Assembly (NCBI GenBank): GCA_022059125.1
Contig: JAEUWY010000016.1
Location: 806,001-870,000 of the forward strand
Origin: Corynespora cassiicola
Lineage: Eukaryota; Ascomycota; Dothideomycetes; Pleosporales; Corynesporascaceae
DNA: 64,000 nt
Reading direction: 5' to 3'
The notes under the pieces were generated by a model, which saw nothing but the letters and a program-made list of their open reading frames with translations, had not been told where the DNA came from and did no database searches. The translations under genes were made by a program, and so were the position numbers. This document shows positions 20,813 to 31,386 of the stretch, piece by piece; the first letter of the stretch is position 1, and each line of letters opens with the position of its first letter.

Positions 20813-22039
20813 TGAGATTAGGGAGAGAAAGTCATTGGCGAATGGGACCGTGGCGTTTTGGGAAAGATCGTGGGGTGGTGGGGATGGCTTTTGTCATGTT
20901 CATGATACCATAGATTAATGTTAATGAGATGGTTTTACGGAGCTTTTCGAGGAGGTCATCATTTGTACTGATATGGTTTTTGGGAGGGCGTAGTGGCGAT
21001 GGTGGTGAGCATCATTGGGGAGTAGTATGGGTGCGTGTTTTCTGGCTCACCACCTTCGTACTCTCACATATTCGCTTCCTTGCATCTCTATTATTCGTGC
21101 AACTCCCCAGACATACGACAATTGTGGAGTAACTTCCTTTTCCGGTTTACGAGTCCGCCACGAGCCCATGTAATGATCTGGAAGTGTTTTTATTTCGTAG
21201 TAAGTTGCTTGTGCTTCTCATAGATTCCATTCCCCAAATCTTTTATTCAGCTCAGATAAGCGCACGTGAACGGAATCCATCATTTCAATTTGACAAGGTC
21301 GAGGCAGAGCCATTTTGTCGCCATCAGTCGATTTATGGAGTTCGTGTCCCAGCTCAAGATTCCCAAAGTACCCTCTCATGTTCCGTTAAGTTGTACATTT
21401 TTTTAGAATGTTGGCCACGAAGACAAACAAAAGGACCCCCATTAGGCTGTCCTGAGAAGGCTTGTGTTTCGATTCAACATCATCCGCTCCTTCGTTGTTT
21501 TTGGCCCAGTAAATCTTCAATGCCGTTCATGTTGCCTGTTGTTTCGCCTTTGGAAGATCTTGCGAAAAGAAGAACATAAATTTTCTTCGGTGCAAGTTTT
21601 GGACAGAAGAAGAGAGTTTAGACATCAAGAATTCCATGAGAGAGTTTTCGGTTTCAGGTTAACGTCGTTTTATGAGGCTGCCCAGGACTTTTACGCCCCT
21701 CTTTAGAGTCACCTTTATGTTTGGCGGAATGCTATGGGTGGATGCTCACATTGTGCGATGCCGTTGTACTTTAAAGATGCCCAAAAAGTTTACAAGTTAC
21801 CTTCGGATGGTTCTTTTTAATTATTTCCAGCGGCGGCGCTCTTATCCCGCTCGTGTCAACTGATTCAGTACTTTTCGAACAGCGAAAAAAAGAACGCATA
21901 GCTTTTTATGTTAACTACTTTATATCCTTGGATAGAGAAAACATTTGCGATCTTTTACTTCGGTTTTTGCTCAATTTTCTGATATTCAAAGGTCGCCCTG
22001 GCTAAAGTCCCGTCTACCATAAGCTTGGGTGTTTGGTAG

Positions 22040-22224
22040 GCAATCGGATCGAATGACGATTCGCTTGATCGGGCGACACACCGATCGATCAGAAGCATAA
22101 AGTGTGATGTATTATTGATTGATCCACTTAGCTGTTAAGCGGGCTATCTGCTACTGGTCGGTTGACCCTGCCTGTCGTCGGACCCGACGACAGGCGTGTT
22201 GGGTTTCCCCAACAGTGTTTTTTT
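22040..22224 (+). ncRNA. Candidate structured RNA: serial hairpins ending in T7
   Basis: Several short inverted repeats follow one another: CGAAT/ATTCG near 22053, GATCGG/CCGATC near 22070-22090, a 10-bp perfect stem CCTGTCGTCG / CGACGACAGG with a GACC loop (22171-22194, extendable by one G-C pair), and TGTTGGG / CCCAACA with a TTTC loop (22197-22214). A run of seven T (22218-22224) follows at once. Stems plus a T-run would suit a Pol III transcript, but no convincing A or B box was found and the sequence matches no RNA family I recognise. The strand is inferred only from the T-run. Confidence 0.2.
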
Positions 22225-24093
22225 AGGCTGGAGGAACGGAAAACCCGCACATAGTATCAGATATGTCTGTTTTAGACATACGCGATATTTTCTATATCTT
22301 TAATTTTGGCAGTTTCATCCATGAGAACTAATTAGAGTTATTGTTCGTAATTCGCATCAAAAGAGTGCGTGCACGCTTTTTAGGGGCCATTGACATATGT
22401 GACAAATCCGAAGTATGTTTTGCTCCTAGTCGAGGAACTCCATACAGAGAATAAACCCTTTGTTTTAATCACATTTGCAATTTGCATCATGTTCTTCCAG
22501 ATTAAGTGGTTTCTTAACAAGGTTTTGAGTCATAGTAAACTTCAGACAGCATTTGCTTTAATGTGCCTGGATCATACGAAGGAGACAGGAGACTTTTTTT
22601 CGCGGGGAGGTGTGAAAATAAGCTATAATAGGCGTGAGTTATTTTTGGGTTTCGTGACAGCTATATAATCTCGTGTCCTAGGTTTGGCTCACACGTGTGA
22701 GAAGCATTTCGCTTGTAGCTGGCCTTTTTATCTTGGAAGGAATTCAGTATGATCTTAAGGCGTTCTGGCGAACTTTCAGGTTCTTTTCCTTATATTAGAG
22801 TACGATGTCATCATGGAGTTATTTTTGGTTCACCCATAGGTTATGAGCTGCTCCTTGTGTGCGTTTGGAATTCCCAAAAAGGCTCACAGCCTGAATGTTA
22901 TTAAAACTGGAAAATCCTACACAGGACACAGAAAGAATATGACCCGTTTTTGAGTGTTTTGGGAGCCTCATATTGTTATCACCTGCAGTTTCTTGGAGCT
23001 GCATACGGCGTTCCATGTGCCTGAGCTAATAAATTCTTTATCATGCTGGTCTAGAAACTTTCTGGAACATGTATCATTTGGCGAATGTTTGAAATAGTTA
23101 TTTCTTAGTCAATGTATTATGAATTTATAAAAATAATTCCCACTTTCGCTGCTCTCTGGTGGCTTTTGTGCTGGACGACATGTTGTTAGCCGAAGATTTT
23201 CTGAAGACTCAGGCTTAGGCTTCTGGAAACTGATACAGCGTCGAAATTGTGTTTTTCTCCTTGTTTCCCTTCAATATAAATAATTTCTGGCAATTTCTCT
23301 AGAAAATTGCGTTCAAAAGGTCCAAAAACTTCATCTTGGAATCCCGGTGCAGGATCGAGACTGTCCTTTTTGTCCTTGGTTCTTTTCGATATATGCCATA
23401 ATCCAGCGATTTTTGCGACAAATTTTGCTTGAATGCTTACAGTTTACATTTAAAAGACAGTTTGACTCTTTCATAATGTCAATAACTTGTTACACATTGA
23501 TGGCGTCTTAGCTTTTCGGTGGATATCTTTAGTCCATGGCTCTTTTTTGTTGTAATTTTATACCAGGGTTTATGCCGCATATTTTCAATATATTCAAGCT
23601 TCTGGGTATTGAAAACAGTAATAAGATGTCCTGAATTTGGCCGCAGTGTGTCGCGCTGTCATGAGTGCTGCTGAAATTTGTTTTGTTCTACAAACAACCC
23701 GACGCCCACATTGGGTTAAGTTTGCTATGTTTTGAGGAATTTTCACAGTTTTAATGTAAACAACTCTTGATAGAGCTGAAATTGTTTTGGCAATATGCCT
23801 GATTTTGAGTAGACTTGGAATCATCGATAAGCAGTGGTCCAGATCGAGTGGCTTGTGAGATCTTGAAGACTTCATAGCATTAAAAATAGCAATTGGATTT
23901 TGAGTAGAACTAGAGTTCATATTTGGTTCGGCAGAAACCCTCCCTACACTTGGTTGAGAATCAATTTTCCCTCCCAAGTGAACGGTATCTGCACATGAGT
24001 CAACGCCCACTATAACGGCGCATACCCTGCCTGATGCTCTTTTTCGTTGATTCAGAAGTAAATAGTTAAAGTAATTATATTTCTGACACGAAT

Positions 24094-24321
24094 TTAAGGT
24101 GAAAGCTCAGATGAAAGTTCCATCAGCTGAATCGAAGGGCCTTTTTGGGGTTGACTGATCTGTAAATAGTATGCCCTCGGGCCTTGGCGATGATAAACGA
24201 TCAATTCAGTATCTTTCAGAACATTGCATAATTCCAGGAGTCGTCTAGGAACATGTTCAAATGGTGGATATACTTTAGAATATCGATTCACATGACTTTG
24301 ACTGATTCCAGGTTTGTTCAT
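24094..24321 (-). pseudogene. Possible HET-domain gene remnant
   Basis: An open frame of 75 residues reads VPRRLLELCNVLKDTELIV followed by YYLQISQPQKGPSIQL. This recalls the start of heterokaryon-incompatibility (HET) domains, where a P-x-R-L-L segment is followed by a Y-x-A-L-S-x-x-W-G motif; here the LS-x-x-WG part is altered. No downstream HET motif (WIDSLCI) was found, and the next minus-strand frame (23594-24010) does not match. It sits in AT-rich decayed sequence. Low confidence. Confidence 0.25.
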
Positions 24322-24758
24322 TTTTATAATGACAGTACCCAGTGAGACTGCGGCACATTCATATGGAGGGATGGGCTTTATTTTCTTTTAGAAAATAGAA
24401 GATAGGGCCTGGTTAGCAGTGTTATATAGGAACAAACTGGAAGCTTAAACACGTGTGACCTTAGTAATATTATGAATTCAATGGTGTGATGGGACCAATA
24501 AGCCAAAGTTGAATGATGATATACAAACGAATGTTATTGCCAACTAACCCAAACAACAGCTCCCTAGATTTCCACTTGTATCGTCGTTATACGTCACAGT
24601 ATTACTCATTATATAAAGAGTTCTCAAAATAATCTCTACAGCACATCAGTCGTGACCGTAACCCAGGCCGTGACTATAAGGATTTATGGGTGATCCTTTC
24701 AAGTTTCAGTACCTGATAACCTGTCGCTCCCTTGATTGTCAACCCCCCAAGTAACGTT

Positions 24759-26467
24759 CTAGATTGTCGTATAGATCGGAATACCGCGTTTGTTTGTTCC
24801 TACCACAGGTTGGGTGGATCGCTTAGCTGGCGAAACAGAGACAAAGGTGTTCATTGTCGATGGATTATATACTGCGCAAGACTCCACCGCTCCCCTTGGG
24901 TGAAACAGAGAAGATGGCGTCGCATCTCGCTTCCCTTTCGAATTTACAATTGGGCCTGGGAGTGGGGTGGCAGCCGATGGAGCTAGAGATAAAGTCGCAG
25001 CCGAAGTCGGGGTCACACCAGCTGGAGTCGCTGAGGGTATCGGTGTCGATCCGGACGCGGCGTATGCGCTGACAGCATTGCTCGAAGCAGATGGAGAGGG
25101 CTTACTGGCACCACTACTAGGGGCCGGGATGTTATCCTCAAATGCCTTTTGTAGCTCCAGTACTTTGCCTTTGACATTCTCTGCCTTGTTCGCCCATGCT
25201 GTGAATTGGTCTGAAGCCGCCCTGTAAAATTCAGTCTACTGTCTCTAGAACAATCAAAACTCAAGGGCACCCACCTGTTTCTCTCTGCATTACCACCTAC
25301 ACAGAGATCTACGACCATGTCTCCCTTGTAGGCATCCTTCTCACACGCCATACTCGCTTCTCCCTCTCGCGTCCGATCCCACGTGTAGATCAACATACAC
25401 TTCTTCTGCCCCGAGCAATAAAGTGGTGCACAATTGTCTCCTTTCGGATCACTGGTGAACGTGACAGCGACACCGTTCTCATACCCTGGGCATCCTTGTA
25501 GCTTCAGAGTATGATCTGCATTGGTCGCATTCGCATCACTGATATGGCGTAGGGGTTCAGGGTTCGCGCAGTCGAGGAGCGACACATCGTAGTTCATGCG
25601 CAAAAATGAGTCCCCACGAAACGGATCCTGGACTAGTGCGTACTCGAATTGGAAGACATTGTTGCCGCCTGTCTCATTCGCAATTTTCATCGAGATTCCT
25701 TGGCCTGCCAGCTTGTCCATTCCCTCGTGATACCATGCGAAAGGATTTGCGCCGCCGCTGGTATCGGACTTGAGCGGCGCAGTGATTCGATAAGGTTCCG
25801 CATAGGTACTGCCGGCGGTTATGTTCTGGATGATCATGTCTTCGGGTGTGCCGAAGCCTGTAACATTGTCGCGGCAGCCGCCGAGATACCAGGCTCCGAC
25901 TGAAGTTAGGGAAACGGTGTATTTGCAGTTGTTTCGGACGATGACTGATCCAAAGGTCCAACCTTGCTCAGGTTCAGGGAGGTTGCTGACCTTGGGTGTT
26001 GGAGATTGGCCAGGGCGGTTGAGTGATACTGATGCGACTGGGGGCATGGAAAATGGGGCAGTCGAGGGGCAAAAGATCGGAGAACCTGGTGGGATAGTTC
26101 CTTTTGTGGGGGTTGCTTTTGGTTTGACCCCTGCGTTAGAAGTACCGTTGAGCCATGGACCTGATCCTGCGGTATTCGCTGATGATAGGGGAAGAGCAGC
26201 GCTAATTGTAATTCCTGACCCCAATGGAACTGTGCTTGAGAGAGCCAGATAGGCTGGAGAACTTGATAGCAAGACGCTTGATGGCTTGATGCTTGATGCT
26301 GCCGGTGCTGCAGAGATAGCTGCAGCACTTGATGGATATGAGGGGGCAGAAACATAGCTAGCTGCACCTATTGAAGGTGACGGGTTTATTGTATTTGCGT
26401 ACTGTGCAGACGCCTTTTTTATTCCAGAAAGTAATGGCAAGTACACAAGAAGGCTTGTCGGAATCAT
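24759..26467 (-). CDS. Secreted BYS1-like domain protein with Ser/Thr/Pro-rich flanks
   Basis: Two exons, 26467-25275 and 25221-24759, give 551 residues; the 53-nt intron (GTGGGT...TTTACAG) joins VDLCVGGNAER to a tail ending GIPIYTTI. It has an N-terminal signal peptide (MIPTSLLVYLPLLSGIKKASA), a 130-residue Ser/Ala/Pro linker, then a BYS1/thaumatin-like beta domain: SVIVRNNCKYTVSLTSVGAW, then STYAEPYR, GISMKIAN, FEYALV and YDVSLLDC. Cysteine pairs follow (CPGYENG, CAPLYCSGQKKC). BYS1 was named from a yeast-phase-specific Blastomyces protein; the biochemical role is unknown. It is tandem with a paralog 600 bases downstream in coordinates on the same strand, sharing the WDRTREGE / YDRTREGE block, so the two arose by duplication. 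The tail contains several Lys-Arg sites but no repeats. Confidence 0.82.
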
Positions 26468-27082
26468 GTTGTGTCAAAATTTTATAAGAAGCGAAAGTTG
26501 CACAAGGCGAAGGTATATAAAAAATTACACAAGAAACTTCAAAAGACCTGATGCTTTGAACGATATTTTGTTTCAAAAGAGGAGACGGAGAGCCAAAGCC
26601 GGTGATATTCCTTTATAATAATATGGTATGAGTTTGTATTAGGATGAGTGGGAGGTGTGCGTGATCACTTTGAGTAACACTTGAGATATGACACTATGTG
26701 CGGATCCTAATGTCATACTGAAAGGTAGTGCAAGCTTTTTACTGTAACTGTGGCAAATTGGCATAAGGACAGTAGATTAAGGACAAAGAAACACGCTATT
26801 ATGATTGTTTAGAACGTATTAGAGCTATAACAAAGGCTGACACAGAAAGTCTGCAAAAGCAGTCATCATCACCAATCACAACCTCAGCACCATAAAGAGA
26901 CGGAAAACCAAAACAAATAAATGATAGATATATAATCTATTAGAAACACAAATGATAGCAAACTACAATGATCAAATGAATCATTAACCGAATCAAAGTC
27001 TGAGAGACCGAAAGAAACAGAAAAAGACCGTGATGACCTTAACCACCACTTCCACTCCTCCCAACTCGAATGTAGCTATTGA
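26468..27082. other. Intergenic region between the BYS1-like paralogs
   Basis: AT-rich sequence of about 615 bases between the start of the first paralog and the stop of the second. It should contain the promoter of the gene at 26467. No coding frame or RNA was recognised. Confidence 0.45.
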
Positions 27083-28991
27083 TTACTTACAAGGGCACCA
27101 ATACTTTCTAGGGAAATGGCTTTTATCTACTTTGCACTTTGTCGGGCATTTTTTTGAGCATCCCGGGAGGTTGTCATACGGACCCTTATCACAGGTCGCT
27201 CCTGAATCTCGAGGAGACATGGTATTTCTAGGCGTCGCCGGCGGTCTGGTCACCGCTTCTGTGACCCAACCCTTGGAATACACGTTTCTGCCTTCAAAAT
27301 TATCGCCCCTTTCCCCAGCTTGTCCTCCAGGAGTAGGCCAGGGGAAACAGTCATGCATCAAATCTGAAAAATCCCATGTGCAAACATTGCTGCTGTCCGC
27401 AGGTGACGTTTCTACTGGCCTTGACCCCGGACTTGGCTCCAAGATTTGGGACCTCAGAGGGAGGATAGGTCGTCCTGTCTTCAGCTCTGTCGATTCTAGC
27501 GATTCTGATGCCTTCTCTTCTTCATATACTGGTGGAGTGGGCTTAGGTGCCACTTCTGATATGAACTCTTCGTAATTTGTCATGTCTGTTGGCAAAGGCT
27601 CCGTTTCTGCTGGCACCAAAACCACTGGAGGCGTTGCAGTCATCGAGGGCAACAGACTCCAACATTGCTCAGTTGATATTTTGGTGTTGTAGATACAGGT
27701 GACTGTGTCCATTGGCGCACTTTTTTGTGTGATTGTCACCGTTTCGCGTACGGTTGTTGTCATGTAGAGGGTTGTCATCGGCGCTGCGCAGGATCCTATC
27801 TCATACGACGCTTTCGTTTCTATGTTGTTGACGCTATAAAGCACTGGCTCGTTGGTTTTTTTCGGCTGATTGGTGCTTGATGCTTCCACGTTGTTGTAGC
27901 TGTAGTCCACTTCTTTCAATCGAGTATTGTTGAAACCCCCAAGGTGAGTCAAGTTCGACCCTTCCAAGCTGGTCCATCTATTCGTCTGTGAGTGATCTGA
28001 TGCTTCCATGTTCGTCAAGTTTGTCACAATCGTGGAGGTTGTATTCTTAACGTTCAGTGCTATCGTGGAATTTGATGCCGGGACCGTATCTGAAATATTT
28101 TTCTTCTCGGAATTGTCGTCGACGGTTACCTCGATTTTCGTTTCGAATGTATTTGTCGAACTCGTCGTATTCTTATTGCCTCCATTTTGCCACTTCTGAA
28201 ACCTAGAGAGCGCATCTCTATAGAGGATTAGTATCGCGCCCTCGAAAGCTATTAGTTTTTTTAATCACTCACCCATCTCCAAGTGTTACACACATCTCAA
28301 AATACAGAGTACCGTGGTATTCTTCGTTGCAAGCTAATGATGGCTCTCCCTCTCTGGTCCGGTCATAATTGTAAATTTCATGGCAGAAAGTCTCCCCATC
28401 GCAGTAGATCGGCCGGCAATTTGTCGAGTCATCAAACCAAAGCGCGAGACCCTGCGAGTATCCCGGACATTCCTCCTCCTTCTTTATATACAAGCTGGTA
28501 TCTACAGCCGCCTGCGCATCGCTGATCTCATTCTTGACCGGAGCTGCACAATCCAGAAGCGAGACGTCATAATTGAGCCGCGTGATATTGTCTCGGAACG
28601 GGTTCTTCAGCAAAGCATACTCCAGCTGGAGAATATTGAGAAAGTTTGTCGCATTATTCGATATTTTGATGGAGACTCCCTGTCCCTCCAACTTGTTCGT
28701 TGTTGGGTCTACAATCGCTTCGCCATTGTGCGGCTTCGGGGCTACTAGTCGGAACGGCTCTTCGTATGCGCCTTTTGCAGGGAGGAAGGTGGTATCAAAG
28801 CTTTTATCATCGCTGACATTCCAGGCTCCTACTGATTGGAGCCAGACGTTGTAATCACAACTATTGATTATGCGGACCGAGCCCCATTCTTCGCTCGGAT
28901 CGACGATGTGGCTGGCATTTCGGTAACGTAAGGTGGCAGCATGCGCTGCAGAAAGTAAAAGTGGCGGTATCAGAAACTGAGACCAAGCCAT
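27083..28991 (-). CDS. Secreted BYS1-like domain protein with long Thr-rich, Cys-ended tail
   Basis: Two exons, 28991-28273 and 28217-27083, give 617 residues. The 55-nt intron (GTGAGT...TATAG with GATACTAATCC) fuses what look like two separate frames. The start at 28991 gives the signal peptide MAWSQFLIPPLLLSAAHA; the longer open frame upstream to 29087 lacks signal-peptide logic. The BYS1-like domain is within about 35-240: SVRIINSCDYNVWLQSVGAW, then AYEEPFRLVAP, GVSIKISN, LEYALLKNPFRDN and NYDVSLLDCAAP, closely paralleling the neighbour. The second exon encodes a Thr/Ser/Asn-rich linker with sequons and a TTLYMTTTVRETVTI stretch. It ends in a lysine/cysteine-rich module (CSKKCPTKCK, YWCPCK). 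Probably a cell-surface or secreted protein of unknown role. Confidence 0.82.
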
Positions 28992-29269
28992 GTGAAGTAA
29001 ATAGTGTATATGCTGGATTTTGGAGATTATAGAAATGCAAAATAATGTAGAGATGTGTACAATACTCGAAAATGTGCAAGATTCCAAGGAAGAAGAAGTC
29101 GTTGCGAACAGACATGGATTTTAGAGGGTTGATTATTGGATGAGTGAAGAGAGTTGAGAGCAACAACGCTGAGCATCATTCGATGAGTTTAAAGTTTGAC
29201 TGATGAAATGAACAACGCATGACTTTCGAGCCAGAATTGTTGCCTCTAATTTTGAATCAACGTCCATTC

Positions 29270-30981
29270 TTACTCTCTCTTCATTCCTACCTTTCCGATT
29301 CCCCTCAGTCCCCAAATGAACATCAGCACAGTTGCTGCGCTCAACGCAAAGAGATACCAGAAGGCTGCTCTGAAGCCCTCCATCAGCGCTGGCGGCGACT
29401 CCTTGTGTTCGTAGTGGCTTTGTTGGGTCACACTGCCAGCGATTACGGCACTGGTAGCAAGTCCTACGCTCTTGCCGACCTGTGCAATGGTGTTGAATAC
29501 GCCTCCAGCGAGTGCCTGAGTCTTGCCTGGGAACACCGAGGTGATGACTAGATTCGAGATAGTAAAGAGAGCGTCAGCTCCGATGGGATTCAAAAAGATG
29601 GCAGGGAAAGCGCACGCCCAGTAAGACCATGCAGGGTCAATGATGCACATGAGCAAAGCGCCAACAGCCGTCAGAGAGACACCGAAAATCACCGCCCAGT
29701 CAGCGCGCACTCTATGAGCAATGAGACCAATGACTACATTGCTCAACGCGCCAGCGATTGGGCCAGGCAAGAATCGCACCGAGGTCTGCGTCGCAGAGAT
29801 CTTCTGGACGTCTTGAAAGAACAGGGTCAGCCATGACTCCATAGCGTTGAAGACTCCCCAGGTAACGAAGACGCCGATGCAGATCGTCGTGAAGATGCGG
29901 TTCCGCCACAGCGAATTCGGAATGATAGCAGGGCGCCCGAGCTTCTCCTGTCGACCTACCCATGCGATGAAGGTAGGGATCAGGGCAATGGAAATTATGA
30001 GCAAAGCGAGTGTCGCTGGGGTCTTGATCTTGGATGAGTCCTCGGTGATTGAACTGTGCGTTATGAGTCATCGATTTCGTGACGTAGGGCTTGCACACTT
30101 ACGCGAAGGAATAAGAAAGCATAGCCAGAGAAGCGCTACCGATGGCGATGCCAATCCAGTCGATATCAGCCTTGAGGCGGGCCCAGACATTCGTCTGCAT
30201 CTCATCCGCCTTGGGCAGTCCGAAGAAGCCAACACAGAACACGGCCGTGTTGATGATCGCAGCAATGTGGAATCCCCATCTCCATCCGATGGTATCAGAG
30301 AAGACACCTCCAAGCGTGAGTCCGAGGGAGAACCCGATGGGCTGGCCGCCGCCCATGGATGCAAAGGCGATGTTCCTCCTCTTGCCTTCGGGGAACGTGC
30401 TCGTGATGATGCTCACAGCAGACGGGAGGCAGAACGAGATGGCGATTCCAGCCAGCGCTCTGAAGAGAATGATCTGAGTTCCCGTCTGCGCAAGTCCGCA
30501 TGCAAGCGTGAAGATTGATTGCAAGACGCATCCCGTGAGGTACATGACCCTACTCCCCAGCACGTCCGCCAGACTTCCAAGCAGCAAAAGCGTACAACCG
30601 CAGGTCAATGCGTATATAGAAATCGGCCTGTGATTAAATCAGTATATCTCTCGTATACCGTAGCATTTTGATTCTCACGTACCAAAGCATGACGTTCTGC
30701 GCAAGCGGCAGCTCCCTAGCCATCGTCGGCAACGCCGTCGTCACAACCCCCGAAAGCAAACTGCTAATCATCGTGACACATGTTACCGTCGTCAACACAA
30801 TTGCCGTTGTCGCCTTGTTCGGATTGTCTGTCTGCTCTGCCGATATCGCATTTGGGGGTGGGTTAATGGGGCGTGCGTCATCAGTGACTGGCGTCGCTGC
30901 ATCCTTCGGATGAAGAGCAGCGGGCGGCAGCACCGACGCTGGATACTCTTCCAGCTCAATGGACGTAGAGGAACGCGACAT
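29270..30981 (-). CDS. MFS transporter, DHA2-like (14-helix drug:H+ antiporter type)
   Basis: Three exons, 30981-30683, 30627-30103 and 30053-29270, give 535 residues; introns are 55 and 49 nt. A polar N-terminal tail of about 60 residues (rich in Pro/Asp) precedes TM1. Signature segments: GCTLLLLGSLADVLGSRVMYL (loop 2-3, GxLaDrxGRr type), FRALAGIAISFCLPSA (motif B region), GFSLGLTLGGVF followed by GWRWGFHI (the drug-transporter W-R-W-x-F block). Many hydrophobic helices run to the end, consistent with 14. Exports or imports a small molecule at the plasma membrane; the substrate cannot be inferred, and no biosynthetic partner lies next to it. Confidence 0.88.
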
Positions 30982-31386
30982 TTTGAAAGAAGAGATAGAC
31001 TTGAATTAGAAGGTTTCGACAGATAGGTCAGGCCGGAGGAAAATATTTATCAGATGGAACGCGGAATAATGCCGCAATCTGGCCGAGCTAGGTCGTCAAT
31101 GCGCCCTATGGCTCATCGCTTCTAGTATATCTCCGGGTCTCGGACTTAAGCTTAAATGCAGGTTGAAGGATTTAGTGCATTGGGTGAAACTTGCACTTTA
31201 CTGTTGCAGTGTAGGAGCAGCTCGCTCATTTGCCATGTTGAGGGGATGTAAGCAATGACGTGAGTATGAGTTTTGAGGCATGCTGGCTTTTTCGCAGAGT
31301 GCATCTTCTCGCATCACCAAAGTCATTTAAGAATAATTCAAGAAGTCTTGTTACATTTCCCATCTATCGTAAATTGCGTAAAATCG
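30982..31386. other. Intergenic region, MFS promoter side
   Basis: About 400 bases between the MFS start and the DUF6536 stop, both on the minus strand. Nothing distinctive was seen. Confidence 0.4.

Larger units (their letters stand above)
20813..24758. other. AT-rich gene-free block
   Basis: About 4 kb without a credible intact gene, with visibly lower GC than the flanks from roughly 21.2 to 24.7 kb, many short TA-rich words and frequent stops in all frames. It contains a stacked-hairpin locus (about 22040-22224) and a HET-like fragment on the minus strand (24094-24321), listed separately. A decayed, possibly RIP-mutated, insertion is the simplest reading; I could not identify its parent element. 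Confidence 0.5.

Noticed and set aside
23594..24010. Minus-strand frame of 138 codons (starts MGVDSCADTVHLGG) as a copia-type protease fragment
   Set aside because: The DSCADT word alone is suggestive, but no other retrotransposon motif or LTR was found; likely chance in AT-rich DNA.
20813..24758. tRNA or spliceosomal snRNA gene in the AT-rich block
   Set aside because: No B-box, cloverleaf or known snRNA sequence words were found.
27083..28027. Separate gene for the Thr-rich, Cys-ended protein
   Set aside because: It lacks a start and signal peptide, and joins in phase through a standard 55-nt intron to the BYS1-like exon upstream.
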